A stretch of 34,052 bases of DNA from NCBI GenBank assembly GCA_002710015.1, contig PAOW01000027.1:1-34052 (forward strand), in the 5' to 3' direction. Source of the stretch: Methanobacteriota archaeon. GTDB lineage: Archaea > Thermoplasmatota > Poseidoniia > Poseidoniales > Poseidoniaceae. Below are positions 26,763 to 34,052 of the stretch, piece after piece. Position numbers and translations under genes: made by a program. Below the pieces are notes generated by a model that saw nothing but the letters and a program-made list of their open reading frames with translations, was not told where the DNA came from and did no database searches. Positions within the stretch are counted from its first letter, which is position 1, and every line of letters starts with the position of its first letter.

Positions 26763-27866
26763 ATGCGCTTAGCAATTGTAGTTAATCCCGATGCAGGGCT
26801 TGGCGGCCGTTTAGGGTTCAAAGGAAGCGACGGTAGGGCTGAAGAAGCTAGGGCTGCAGGTGCTGAAGATAGGGCTGGACCGAGAATGAAGCAATGTCTT
26901 GAGCACTTATCCAATATTGCTAGAGAACCTATCGAAATAGTCGCTTGGGACGGTAGGATGGGTGGTGATTGGATACCAGGAGAATATACATCAACTGGAG
27001 ATACCCCAACAAAAACATCAGCGAAGTCTACCTCTGATTTCATAAAATCTCATACACCTGATATTTTCCTTTATGCTGGTGGAGATGGAACAACTCGAGA
27101 CATAGTTGAGGCGTTAGGAGAATCTTCAATTCCAATAGTTGGTGTTCCTGGGGGCGTAAAAATGCATAGTGGCTGTTTCGCAACAACGCCTAAAGCTGCC
27201 GCAGAGGTAGTTTGGTCATTCTTTACTGGTGATTTGATGGTTGCTAGAACAGAGGTAATGGATCTTGATGAGGAGGTCTATCTCAAAGGAGAGTGGAGAG
27301 TGAAAATGTATGGTGAAGCATTTACTCCAGCGAGCCCAAGGTGGATGCAGGGGGCTAAAGAGCAAGTGCAGAGAGAGAGTGAGGAAGAAACCCTTGAGTC
27401 CATGTCACTACATATCAATAATTTAGTTGAACAAGACCAGAACCTCATGATTGTATGGGGCAGTGGAGGGACTCTTAGGCAGATATGCAAGCTCTCAGGA
27501 AATGAGTCAACATTACTCGGAATTGACATCCAGCACAATGGGAAAATGCATCTAGATCTAAATGAACAAGGCCTACTAGAGATTATTTCACAACATGTTG
27601 GGTCAAAATTACTACTACTTTCGCCAATGGGCGGTCAAGGGTTTTTGATTGGAAGAGGAAATTTACAATTATCTCCCGCAGTATTGCGATTAATTGGGAT
27701 TGAGAATATTTTGGGTATTGCAACACCTGCAAAATTGCTCGGATTAAACTCACTTCGGATTGATACCGGAGACCCAGAATTAGATCAAGAAATTAGAGAT
27801 AGAAAATACATGAAGATGTTACAAGGATACCGAACAACTCGAGTAATTAGGGTAGCAGATGACTGA
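26763..27866 (+). CDS. ATP-NAD kinase family protein (COG3199-like)
   Basis: A 367-residue protein of the diacylglycerol/NAD-kinase superfamily branch found widely in archaea and some acetoin-catabolism (AcoX) clusters. Motifs: VVNPDAGLGGRLGFKGSDG (about 6-24), the nucleotide-binding GGDGTTRD (about 105-112), a GVPGGVKMHSGCFATTP segment, SPMGGQGFLIGRGNLQLSP and ATPAKLLGL, and DTGDPELDQEI near the end. It probably phosphorylates NAD or a related small molecule, but the substrate of this branch is not well defined. The ATG at 26763 is preceded by GGGGTT at a short gap; an in-frame TTG lies at 26751. Length is normal for the branch and no key motif is missing. Confidence 0.85.
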   Translation: MRLAIVVNPDAGLGGRLGFKGSDGRAEEARAAGAEDRAGPRMKQCLEHLSNIAREPIEIVAWDGRMGGDWIPGEYTSTGDTPTKTSAKSTSDFIKSHTPDIFLYAGGDGTTRDIVEALGESSIPIVGVPGGVKMHSGCFATTPKAAAEVVWSFFTGDLMVARTEVMDLDEEVYLKGEWRVKMYGEAFTPASPRWMQGAKEQVQRESEEETLESMSLHINNLVEQDQNLMIVWGSGGTLRQICKLSGNESTLLGIDIQHNGKMHLDLNEQGLLEIISQHVGSKLLLLSPMGGQGFLIGRGNLQLSPAVLRLIGIENILGIATPAKLLGLNSLRIDTGDPELDQEIRDRKYMKMLQGYRTTRVIRVADD

Positions 27867-27970
27867 TTTATACATCCTCATGGAAACGATTGCATCACTT
27901 TGAAATGTGCTGATTCCGGTTTTTGTATTTCCATATTTAGCTTTGATTGCAGCATTAATATCGGGTTAAA

Positions 27971-27977
27971 ATTTATA
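27971..27977 (+). promoter_or_regulatory. TATA box of a probably leaderless transcript
   Basis: TTTATAC, preceded by AAAA, lies about 27 bases before the ATG at 28002 (centre to ATG). That spacing puts the transcript start at or within a base or two of the ATG, so the message would have no ribosome-binding leader. This also supports the 28002 start. Confidence 0.55.
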
Positions 27978-28001
27978 CGAATAGCCAATTTTATTTGTTA
28001 C

Positions 28002-28637
28002 ATGGGTTCAGTCGACAACGTAGCCTTTAGTGAGTCAGTTGTCACGGATTCATCCCTTCAAAATAGGAAACTCTCTCATATTTGTATATTTGACGATTGT
28101 CAAAAAGGTAAGAGAGGTGGTGGAGACTTCTGCAACAAGCATAGATTTCTTGCAGAAGGTTCCATTGAGAATTCGGAGGGAAAAATAGTTGCGGAAAATA
28201 ATATTGCAGTGGATAAAAAAATATCCAACACTCAAATTATATCGATCCCTAGACCAATAAAAAACGAAATAGACTTCAATGAGTCGAATAATGACGAAGA
28301 AGACGAACAAATCAGCGTAAATGTAGCAATAAGAAATTACGACAAAAAACCTTTCACACGCAGAGATGTAATTTCATTTATATCGATGGCTTTTGCGGCA
28401 TTCTCACTTTTCAATGCCCTTGAATATGGAAATGGGGAGTCGTTATATGGATGCTTGATTTTCTTCTTTGCAGGACTTGTTTTGATAGCGACCTCAAGTC
28501 ATGGTAGGATGCACAAACTTTTGCTAGTGGTGTTTTATGGAGTGATGTTCTTTATTCTACCAAATCTAGCATTCTTGGCTCAGAATATGACATTCGGTGG
28601 AGGTATGGGAAACCCAGGAGGTTGGGGCGGTCCTTAG
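28002..28637 (+). CDS. Zinc-finger-like membrane protein with glycine-rich tail
   Basis: A 211-residue protein of unrecognised family. The N-terminal soluble part has a possible metal site C28-x4-C33-x10-C44-x2-H47 (HICIFDDC and FCNKHR). A polar acidic stretch follows (about 85-104), then three membrane helices (122-142, 147-165, 171-193) and a Gly/Met/Pro tail ending GGWGGP. The ATG is placed by a TATA element 27 bases upstream with no leader; longer in-frame readings start earlier only at non-ATG codons. It may be a membrane sensor, but nothing directly shows it. It converges on the DoxX-fusion gene with 24 bases between stops. Confidence 0.6.
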   Translation: MGSVDNVAFSESVVTDSSLQNRKLSHICIFDDCQKGKRGGGDFCNKHRFLAEGSIENSEGKIVAENNIAVDKKISNTQIISIPRPIKNEIDFNESNNDEEDEQISVNVAIRNYDKKPFTRRDVISFISMAFAAFSLFNALEYGNGESLYGCLIFFFAGLVLIATSSHGRMHKLLLVVFYGVMFFILPNLAFLAQNMTFGGGMGNPGGWGGP

Positions 28638-28661
28638 TGAGCAATAATTAGAATAAATTCA

Positions 28662-29687
28662 TCAAAGTATGTGTGTTCTAACGATGCAAGACGATGGTTT
28701 TTTTGGAGCTTCACTAAAACCAAACCTGCATGGTTTATCCATCGGCCTGAATTCACCAGCATCTTTACCTGAGATTAATGCATTAGCACTTGTAATATGA
28801 GAAACTCTGTCGATTGCATACCACTCCTTTCGATTATTTTTTGTAATTCCGTAAGTTCTTGTTGAAAAAATTAGTTTCGCAAAGAATAGTTCAACGGTTG
28901 CTATGAATAGTAAAGATCGTCTGAATGGAATAGGGAATCCTTTGTTCCAAGTGAATTCTATATCCATTGTTTGACAGCTTACCTTTAATTCTCTTTCATT
29001 CCCAATAGTCTTAACATCCTCAATAATCACCTCATCAAAAGAATACATGTCAGTAACATACTCCGCAATCTCCTTTGTTGGTGCGATTAGGACTCTAGTT
29101 CCATCTGGTTTCGCCCACATAATGTCTGCAAATTCTCCAAATACTGATGTTTTCCAAGCTCCGACAACGATTCTATCTCCTGTTTCAAAACCACTTGAGG
29201 TAATTCTTCCAGAAAATATGTCCAGAGAATCATGTAGTTTCTCCTTTCCTTTGAAAGGAGTTACTTGCCCTGTCCAAGTTATGATGACAATCAGTAAGAT
29301 TTGGATTATCAGTCTAACAACGTGCCAGAGGTCACCGTACGTTTTCCCATTAAATGGTATGTCATTATACCACATATTGAAATTGGCCCAATATAGCGTT
29401 ACAAGTAACCAAACTCCGCTCACAGAAGCCCAGGATCTTGTCTGAGGTATTATGAAACACAAACCAAACATTATCTCAAAAAATCCGCTGGCTAAGACCC
29501 AAAACTCTGCGTTAGGTAATGCAGAGGGCACTATTGGCTCATACCGGATTGGGTTAACAAAATGATCAATTCCCACGTTGATGAAGGCAAGCCCCAGAGC
29601 TAGCGCTACAATGTCTCGAATAGTAACTGAAGTCACTATGTTAGTGATGGTGGATTTGTATCCCACGTATTGTGCTGACAAATTCAA
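28662..29687 (-). CDS. DoxX-like membrane domain fused to an unrecognised soluble domain
   Basis: Up to 341 residues. The first 140 residues form a four-helix DoxX/DoxD-like domain (helices near 23-42, 62-80, 88-104, 121-140, with HFVNPIRYEPIVP after the first helix). The soluble part from about 160 begins FETGDRIVVGAWKTSVFGEFADIMW and continues LIAPTKEIAEYVTDMYSFDEVII; I associate similar sequence with uncharacterised actinobacterial proteins, from memory only. A late RFGFSEAPKKPSS lies close to the end. DoxX members work in redox or membrane-linked oxidation, so an envelope or oxidative function is plausible. Start is uncertain: TTG at 29687 has no ribosome site, and an in-frame GTG at 29666 sits about 25 bases after TTTTTTAAT, matching a leaderless start. 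Confidence 0.7.
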   Translation of the reverse strand: MNLSAQYVGYKSTITNIVTSVTIRDIVALALGLAFINVGIDHFVNPIRYEPIVPSALPNAEFWVLASGFFEIMFGLCFIIPQTRSWASVSGVWLLVTLYWANFNMWYNDIPFNGKTYGDLWHVVRLIIQILLIVIITWTGQVTPFKGKEKLHDSLDIFSGRITSSGFETGDRIVVGAWKTSVFGEFADIMWAKPDGTRVLIAPTKEIAEYVTDMYSFDEVIIEDVKTIGNERELKVSCQTMDIEFTWNKGFPIPFRRSLLFIATVELFFAKLIFSTRTYGITKNNRKEWYAIDRVSHITSANALISGKDAGEFRPMDKPCRFGFSEAPKKPSSCIVRTHIL

Positions 29688-29735
29688 TTAAAAAAGGAAT
29701 GTCAGGTAATCTGAGTAATCTCTCGTTAATCAAAT

Positions 29736-29775
29736 AAAAAAAAGCCCCCCACAGAGCCGAAGTTCTGTGAGGGGC
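29736..29775 (-). terminator. Intrinsic-type terminator after MC1: UUCG hairpin and eight U
   Basis: Read on the minus strand, GCCCC and GGGGC flank CACAGA and UCUGUG, with an inner C(UUCG)G tetraloop (one A.C mismatch mid-stem), followed by eight U at 29743-29736. It starts 48 bases after the MC1 stop and is placed to end the MC1 transcript before the DoxX-fusion gene. This resembles a bacterial Rho-independent terminator; archaea usually rely on oligo-U tracts without a required hairpin, so the strong stem may also stabilise the 3' end. Confidence 0.75.
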
Positions 29776-29822
29776 AAAGTCCCGCAAGGGCGTCTCAGCA
29801 TTGCATCATTGCAACCTTAATA

Positions 29823-30086
29823 TCAAAGGTGCTCGATTCCTTGCTTCTTTACGTTAGCCTTCTTGATCTTGTCAGGAAGCCACGCTGGGCCGTTTGCAGG
29901 CTTATCGACGATGTCGATGCGTCCAGTGAAGACGTGGACTCTCTTGGTTCCACGCTCACGCAGACGGATGTCTGTGTGTCCGCGTGTAGCTGCTTTTAGT
30001 GCTGCTCCACGTGGTTGTCGGCTTGCAAATACTTGGCTTGTGTCTTTTCCGCCCTCCATGAGAACGAAGTACTTCTTTTCACCCAT
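29823..30086 (-). CDS. Chromosomal protein MC1
   Basis: An 87-residue monomeric DNA-bending protein of the MC1 family, known from methanosarcinas and haloarchaea, which compacts the archaeal chromosome without forming histone octamers. Conserved stretches: KKYFVLMEGGKD, RQPRGAALKAATRG, DIRLRERGTKRVHVFTG, and PAWLPDKIKKANVKK with the DNA-contacting basic and aromatic residues. Length matches the family (about 90). The ATG has GAGG 8 bases upstream. It has its own TATA-like promoter and a strong terminator, as for a highly expressed gene. Presence of MC1 suggests it may be a principal nucleoid protein here; no histone gene is in the window. Confidence 0.93.
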   Translation of the reverse strand: MGEKKYFVLMEGGKDTSQVFASRQPRGAALKAATRGHTDIRLRERGTKRVHVFTGRIDIVDKPANGPAWLPDKIKKANVKKQGIEHL

Positions 30087-30122
30087 AGGTTATACCTCGA
30101 TGTGCATACACTTTTCTAAGGG

Positions 30123-30130
30123 TTATAATA
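30123..30130 (-). promoter_or_regulatory. TATA box with purine-rich BRE for MC1
   Basis: Minus-strand TATTATAA preceded by GGGGGAAA, a good match to an archaeal BRE-TATA pair. Transcription would start near 30100-30104, just ahead of the GAGG ribosome site of MC1 (30095-30098). An imperfect inverted repeat (30142-30157 with 30200-30215) lies immediately upstream. Confidence 0.5.
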
Positions 30131-30141
30131 TTTCCCCCGGA

Positions 30142-30215
30142 AAACCGCTATACTGCGGCACATATTGGGCGCAGTTGGCCATTTCAGAAGCAACTTTTAC
30201 GCAGTATTACGGTTT
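30142..30215. repeat. Imperfect 16-base inverted repeat between MC1 and Lrp genes
   Basis: AAACCGCTATACTGCG (30142-30157) pairs as an inverted repeat with CGCAGTATTACGGTTT (30200-30215), 14 of 16 positions matching, separated by 42 bases. The first arm also contains a local CCGC/GCGG hairpin (30145-30158), and a third CGCAGT lies at 30170-30175. The second arm touches the stop of the Lrp-domain gene; the first is just upstream of the MC1 BRE. It could be an operator pair or an RNA 3'-end structure. Confidence 0.6.
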
Positions 30216-30448
30216 CATATATCTGCTCCAGCAAGAGTTTTTGTGTTTATTACTCCTGGAACTTGCCTAATGGTCTCTACCACAGTTCTTGCAATCTTAG
30301 TAAGGTCATTATCCTCAAGCTTTGCGATTATATCGTAATCTCCAAACAGTAGAGTAGTGTCAACTACATTCTCTATTTCCTTTATAGTTTTGAAGGCATC
30401 ATACTCCTTACCGGGTGATACATTCACTAACACATAACCTACTGCCAT
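30215..30448 (-). CDS. Stand-alone Lrp/AsnC effector-binding (RAM) domain protein
   Basis: A 77-residue protein made only of the ligand-binding and oligomerisation domain of Lrp/AsnC regulators: GYVLVNVSPGKEYDAFKTI, then FGDYDIIAKLEDNDLTKIA and the strand ending GVINTKTL. The helix-turn-helix half is absent by design: the ATG is preceded by AGGG and the upstream DNA has no open HTH frame. Such single domains assemble into octamer-like rings that sense amino acids and modulate other proteins. It is 37 bases downstream of the surface-protein gene, and an inverted repeat lies at its 3' end before MC1. Target is unknown. Confidence 0.88.
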   Translation of the reverse strand: MAVGYVLVNVSPGKEYDAFKTIKEIENVVDTTLLFGDYDIIAKLEDNDLTKIARTVVETIRQVPGVINTKTLAGADI

Positions 30449-30485
30449 GATAGCCCTAGATACTCAAACATCAAGAAGTCTGCGA

Positions 30486-33400
30486 TTACCTTAGGTCCTC
30501 CAGACTTTTTCGATATTCTTCCCACTGATTTTCTTCCCATTCATCAGGTCTAGGACCATCCAGCCATTCAATGAATTCCTTCAAAGACCAACCTTCAGGT
30601 ATTCTATCATCTCTTGTTGGCTCATTATCCTCACTTTGCCACTTTTCAGCGATTTCGTTTTCCTTTTTTCTAATAACGAAGAAGGTAACAACGATAATTG
30701 ATAATATTACGATGAAACCAATTATGATAAACACAGGACTGGTTTTCGAGGACTGATCAGATGTATTCGTAACAGATTCGCAATCCTCAATGCAATCATC
30801 TCCAGATTCTACCAAAATCGTTTGATTAAACGTCACATTGTTTCCACTCCAGTCCTCACATGAAATAACGAAGTCAACGCTTCCGTTGACGGACTTTGGC
30901 AAAAGCCAGGAAGAACTCCAAACACCTACTCCACCAATATCGCTAACCATACTTGGATTGTGTTTGAATAACTCATTACCATATTGTGTTACAATCAATC
31001 CACAGTTAGCATCTATACCATCAGCATCGGTCATCTCAACAACAATCTCTAACAATGATTGATGGGGAAGATTACTATCGTATGTGACGTTAATAATTGG
31101 TGGAGAGTGCATGAAATTGAATGGCAGATAGGATATAGCAACAATTTCGTCAATGTCAATCACTCTAAACCCTAAGCTACCGGAACCCGGTACAAAAGAG
31201 GAATCCAGTGTAACCCTGAAGTGATATTCATCGGTTTGACCAATCTGTTCTTGACCGCACTCAACAGGAGCTTGTGATGGTGCTACAACAGTCCAGCCAA
31301 ATTGTTCAATTGTGGAGTATGCGTCTTTTACAGGCCGCGATGATTTTACCCGAAGGACAGCGTCCGCATATTGACCAAACATCAGTGTGTCTATCTCAAC
31401 ACCATCCTTACAAAGAATAGTCTCTAGAATTTCAGGTGGGCTAAGCAGAATCGGTGAACTGAGTGTAGAATAGTTAGTTCCTCCGTTAGCTCCCGTGACA
31501 TTTACTTGGATGAACAAATCCCCGTTATCAATACTCTCTGTGGTAGATAATGGAATCATTGCGAACCCATCTTCGAGTTGGAATGGGTTGGTGTAACTGC
31601 TTTGACCTGGCCACTTAATTGTAAGATCTCCATAGGCTTCAGAGACGGAATCATCACGGTCAGTCACCTCTACTCTAAGATATTCATTACCACTGGCGAG
31701 GATGTTTTCAATTGGGTTCTCTAAACTATCTACTATGGACAAGTCAATCACAGGTGGCATGTCATTAACTTGTATCGTTCTTCTTGATAATAGGCTATTT
31801 TCAATATCTCTAAGTTCGAGTGTGAAAGAATCTAGGCTTGATGAGGGAGAAAGATTGAATGATGCAATGTAACAATGTTGGTTGCTACTGCTACCTTGAT
31901 TGTATGTTAGACCGTCTATTTGGCCACGAGATGCTACGAATTGTGGTCTTTCAGTAACAGGGTCGTGGTCGGCGTCGAGTGCGCATGCTCTAAGAGTTAG
32001 TATATGCCCTCTTTTTACGCCTCCAACTGGGAATGAAGTCAATATTGAAGCTCCACCCCAATCAGGGTCATCAACCTGAGAAACATGAATTCCAAACCAA
32101 GTCGCTGGTGCATCAATTATCTGTGCGACAGCAAGTGATTCGGCTATCGATGATTGGTTCGATGCATCAGTTACATTGACCTTCAAGTCAAGCATTCCAA
32201 GTGGGATGTCCGATGGAAGATCTATGCTAGTCCACCATGTTACGCCATCTTGACTTCCAGTATTTTTCCAAGTCCATTCCGTACTATTATTGCCGAACGT
32301 AATTCTCCAAGCGATTGTAGCTATTTCTATTCCAGTGTCATCACTTGCATCAACACTGCAAACAAACCGGTCGCCTCGACTGTATTCTTCAGAGTCGCAG
32401 TAAATCAAGTCAACAGATGGAGCATTATTGACCCATAATAGGAAGTCTACCTGATTATTACTGATATTTCTCTCAGGATTATTCAAAGAAGACGCTTCCC
32501 ATTTTATTACTAAATTATTCCATCCAGATCGAGTTGAATTAAGTGAAATTGAGATGATTTGTCTACTTCCAATTTCAGAACCGGCTGGTATTGTTAATGA
32601 CAAATTTTCCAATACTTCTCCACCTAATTTATCTATGATTTTTAGATTACCCACCGCAATACCTGGGCCTATATTTTGGATTGCGACATCCATTGAGAAC
32701 TCTTTCCCATTAGACACGTTTTCTATGACTCTTACATCAATAATTTCAGTATCGTGAACAATATCTGCATAGGGACTCATCTTAGGGTCTCCAACTACAA
32801 CGCCCATCCAGCCAATTAGGTTGTTTGAAGCGGCATATGATTCAGCAAGATTAAACCCGCTAGCATATGATGACAACAGAATACTAGGATACGAAACAGC
32901 TGTTAGATATGGCTCATAGACGTATCCCTTCACTCCACTAGCACCATCTTCCAAGATGTCCGCAATCAGAGATTGCCCATATGAAGTCCCCCACTTGAAT
33001 GACCTTGCACCCGTGCTTACGGCTGTTTCAACAATAGATCCATCAACCCAATCCATTGATGGTCTTATCACTCTCAATACAGTGGAGTCCAAGTATAAAC
33101 CACCATCAGTCGATGTTGGAGTAATGTCGATGGAGATTCTAATTTTCATCGAGACAGCATCTGAATGGGGCCTGAACCTCATCGTTTGGGTTGCCCAAGC
33201 ATTGTTGAAATTTTTACTTGAAGATGTATTTCCATACAATTCAGTTCCATTACCATCAATAGATGTGACTTGTATCTTGAATTGGCCAAATACGTCACCA
33301 TCTCGCTTACCGTGAGTGTAGACTACCCAGGCGTGATTGGTAAAATTCTCATCAATTGTGTGAACAGTTTCTAGGTAGGCTACATCCTGACCATTTCCTG

Positions 33401-34052
33401 AGTATGAGGAGCAGTTGTCAACAACCTCTCGATTCAGCACCGTTATCGAATTATTATCCAGAGCTGTATCCCAAATCATAAGAGAGTCTATTTTACCCTC
33501 ATAGTATGAATTACCGGCTCTATTTACCCCTAATTTGTATAAGTCAAAGTTGTTTAGTGAGCCATTTGGATATGTGTTGGTATTTACTAAAACTCCATCC
33601 ATGTATTGCTTAGTGTAGCCGTTATCAAACACGGTGACTAAGTTACTCCACTTCTGTGGGATTACGTCACCAAACGCTCTTGTCTGGTTATTGTGTAATT
33701 TCCACTGGCCTCCTGATATCATGTGTTGGAATGATGAATTGGAACCAGCATTGTTGTCAATAGCAAATGTGGACGCGTAATTTGTTTGATTCGAGGTATT
33801 CGCCCATACCCATTGGCTTATGGTGAAATTTCCCAACCAATCGTCAACATCGACCTTTGCATAATCATCAACTCCGTCGAACCATAAGCATCCTCCGTTC
33901 ATACAATTTATCCAGTTTGTATTGTCCGTTCCGTAAAGCGTGAAATTAGAATTATTGGATATATTGTCTGCCGTAGTCTGACCGTTTCCTTCTTCAAAAT
34001 CCCATTTGTGAATCAAACTTTCAGATTGTGGGATGTAATCTCCTGACACATA
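30486..34052 (-). CDS. Giant LamG/TIGR03790-like surface protein (5' end beyond right edge)
   Basis: At least 1188 codons; the frame is open through the last base, so the start and signal peptide lie outside. A LamG/concanavalin-like domain comes first (LIHKWDFEEGNG through EGKIDSLMIWDTAL, about 12-200). Next is a piece resembling the TIGR03790 family, a caspase/gingipain-like fold (GVKGYVYEPYLTAVSYPSIL, then LIGWMGVVVGDP, about 370-425), then a CARDB-like repeat and at least four Ig-like beta domains. Near the end is one membrane helix (VFIIIGFIVILSIIVVTFFVI) and a cytoplasmic tail with RIPEGWSLKEFIEWLDGPRP and a second Trp-rich repeat-like piece. Many sequons imply glycosylation. LamG inserted in a TIGR03790 protein is the best reading. 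It may be a surface glycan-binding or processing protein; catalytic residues cannot be confirmed as the N-terminus is missing. Confidence 0.75.
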   Translation of the reverse strand, partial: YVSGDYIPQSESLIHKWDFEEGNGQTTADNISNNSNFTLYGTDNTNWINCMNGGCLWFDGVDDYAKVDVDDWLGNFTISQWVWANTSNQTNYASTFAIDNNAGSNSSFQHMISGGQWKLHNNQTRAFGDVIPQKWSNLVTVFDNGYTKQYMDGVLVNTNTYPNGSLNNFDLYKLGVNRAGNSYYEGKIDSLMIWDTALDNNSITVLNREVVDNCSSYSGNGQDVAYLETVHTIDENFTNHAWVVYTHGKRDGDVFGQFKIQVTSIDGNGTELYGNTSSSKNFNNAWATQTMRFRPHSDAVSMKIRISIDITPTSTDGGLYLDSTVLRVIRPSMDWVDGSIVETAVSTGARSFKWGTSYGQSLIADILEDGASGVKGYVYEPYLTAVSYPSILLSSYASGFNLAESYAASNNLIGWMGVVVGDPKMSPYADIVHDTEIIDVRVIENVSNGKEFSMDVAIQNIGPGIAVGNLKIIDKLGGEVLENLSLTIPAGSEIGSRQIISISLNSTRSGWNNLVIKWEASSLNNPERNISNNQVDFLLWVNNAPSVDLIYCDSEEYSRGDRFVCSVDASDDTGIEIATIAWRITFGNNSTEWTWKNTGSQDGVTWWTSIDLPSDIPLGMLDLKVNVTDASNQSSIAESLAVAQIIDAPATWFGIHVSQVDDPDWGGASILTSFPVGGVKRGHILTLRACALDADHDPVTERPQFVASRGQIDGLTYNQGSSSNQHCYIASFNLSPSSSLDSFTLELRDIENSLLSRRTIQVNDMPPVIDLSIVDSLENPIENILASGNEYLRVEVTDRDDSVSEAYGDLTIKWPGQSSYTNPFQLEDGFAMIPLSTTESIDNGDLFIQVNVTGANGGTNYSTLSSPILLSPPEILETILCKDGVEIDTLMFGQYADAVLRVKSSRPVKDAYSTIEQFGWTVVAPSQAPVECGQEQIGQTDEYHFRVTLDSSFVPGSGSLGFRVIDIDEIVAISYLPFNFMHSPPIINVTYDSNLPHQSLLEIVVEMTDADGIDANCGLIVTQYGNELFKHNPSMVSDIGGVGVWSSSWLLPKSVNGSVDFVISCEDWSGNNVTFNQTILVESGDDCIEDCESVTNTSDQSSKTSPVFIIIGFIVILSIIVVTFFVIRKKENEIAEKWQSEDNEPTRDDRIPEGWSLKEFIEWLDGPRPDEWEENQWEEYRKSLEDLR

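Noticed and set aside
26763-26860. N-terminal insertion in the COG3199 kinase-like protein
   Set aside because: The GLGGRLGFKGSDG region and the following Arg/Ala-rich helix are normal in this branch as I recall it.
29047-29445. 132-codon plus-strand ORF opposite the DoxX fusion
   Set aside because: Antisense frame to a protein with clear helices and motifs; no initiation signals.
29779-29792. Small hairpin near CCCGCAAGGG
   Set aside because: A three-base-pair stem with a GCAA loop is too weak and no T tract adjoins it; the strong terminator lies just beyond.
1-34052. CRISPR arrays, IS elements, tRNA or rRNA genes
   Set aside because: No regularly spaced repeats, transposase motifs, cloverleaf-like segments or rRNA stretches were seen; intergenic regions are short.

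Overview
The window looks like a chromosomal segment of a planktonic marine euryarchaeon, most likely Marine Group II (Poseidoniia) or a close relative. Archaeal markers are a two-ring Cdc48/VAT ATPase, a pyrB-pyrI pair with a zinc-binding regulatory subunit, an NcsA/TtuA-type tRNA thiolase, the chromosomal protein MC1, a stand-alone Lrp/AsnC effector domain, a COG3199 NAD-kinase-like protein and TATA-type promoters. Alongside these sit a bacterial-architecture threonyl-tRNA synthetase, an actinobacterial-looking succinate dehydrogenase anchor and very large Ig-like surface proteins. Assignment to the lineage is inference from this mixture, not from a marker gene search. No rRNA, tRNA, CRISPR array, insertion sequence or prophage gene was found, and no gap between genes exceeds about 210 bases.

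Layout. 1-4269 (minus): an aldehyde dehydrogenase followed by the membrane anchor and flavoprotein of succinate dehydrogenase (the flavoprotein runs off the left edge), with a perfect GC hairpin just before the anchor gene. 4406-11066 (plus): Cdc48, a short PRC-barrel protein, then a tight operon of DUF4350-like, DUF58 and a multi-pass membrane protein with no MoxR ATPase beside it. 14745-11067 (minus): a Roadblock/LC7-like protein, overlapping a 1044-residue protein that carries a P-loop-like motif, a second Roadblock-like domain and a long coiled coil, then a tiny two-helix membrane protein. 14953-15912 (plus): tRNA thiolase. 20258-15913 (minus): a secreted surface protein and a membrane/coiled-coil protein. 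20346-21769 (plus): pyrB-pyrI. 26699-21770 (minus): a small charged protein, thrS and a coupled membrane/helical-repeat protein. 26763-28637 (plus): a COG3199 kinase-like protein and a zinc-finger-like membrane protein. 34052-28662 (minus): a giant LamG/TIGR03790-like surface protein (truncated by the right edge), an Lrp effector domain, MC1 with a strong hairpin/oligo-U terminator, and a DoxX-domain fusion.

Functional themes. Core metabolism (SDH, pyrimidine synthesis, translation) alternates with blocks of uncharacterised envelope-linked genes. The most promising undescribed unit is the three-gene Roadblock cassette at 11067-14745, which looks like a membrane-associated scaffold or switch. 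Structurally notable are three convergent gene pairs whose stop codons touch with no intervening base, and the regulatory-looking DNA around MC1.
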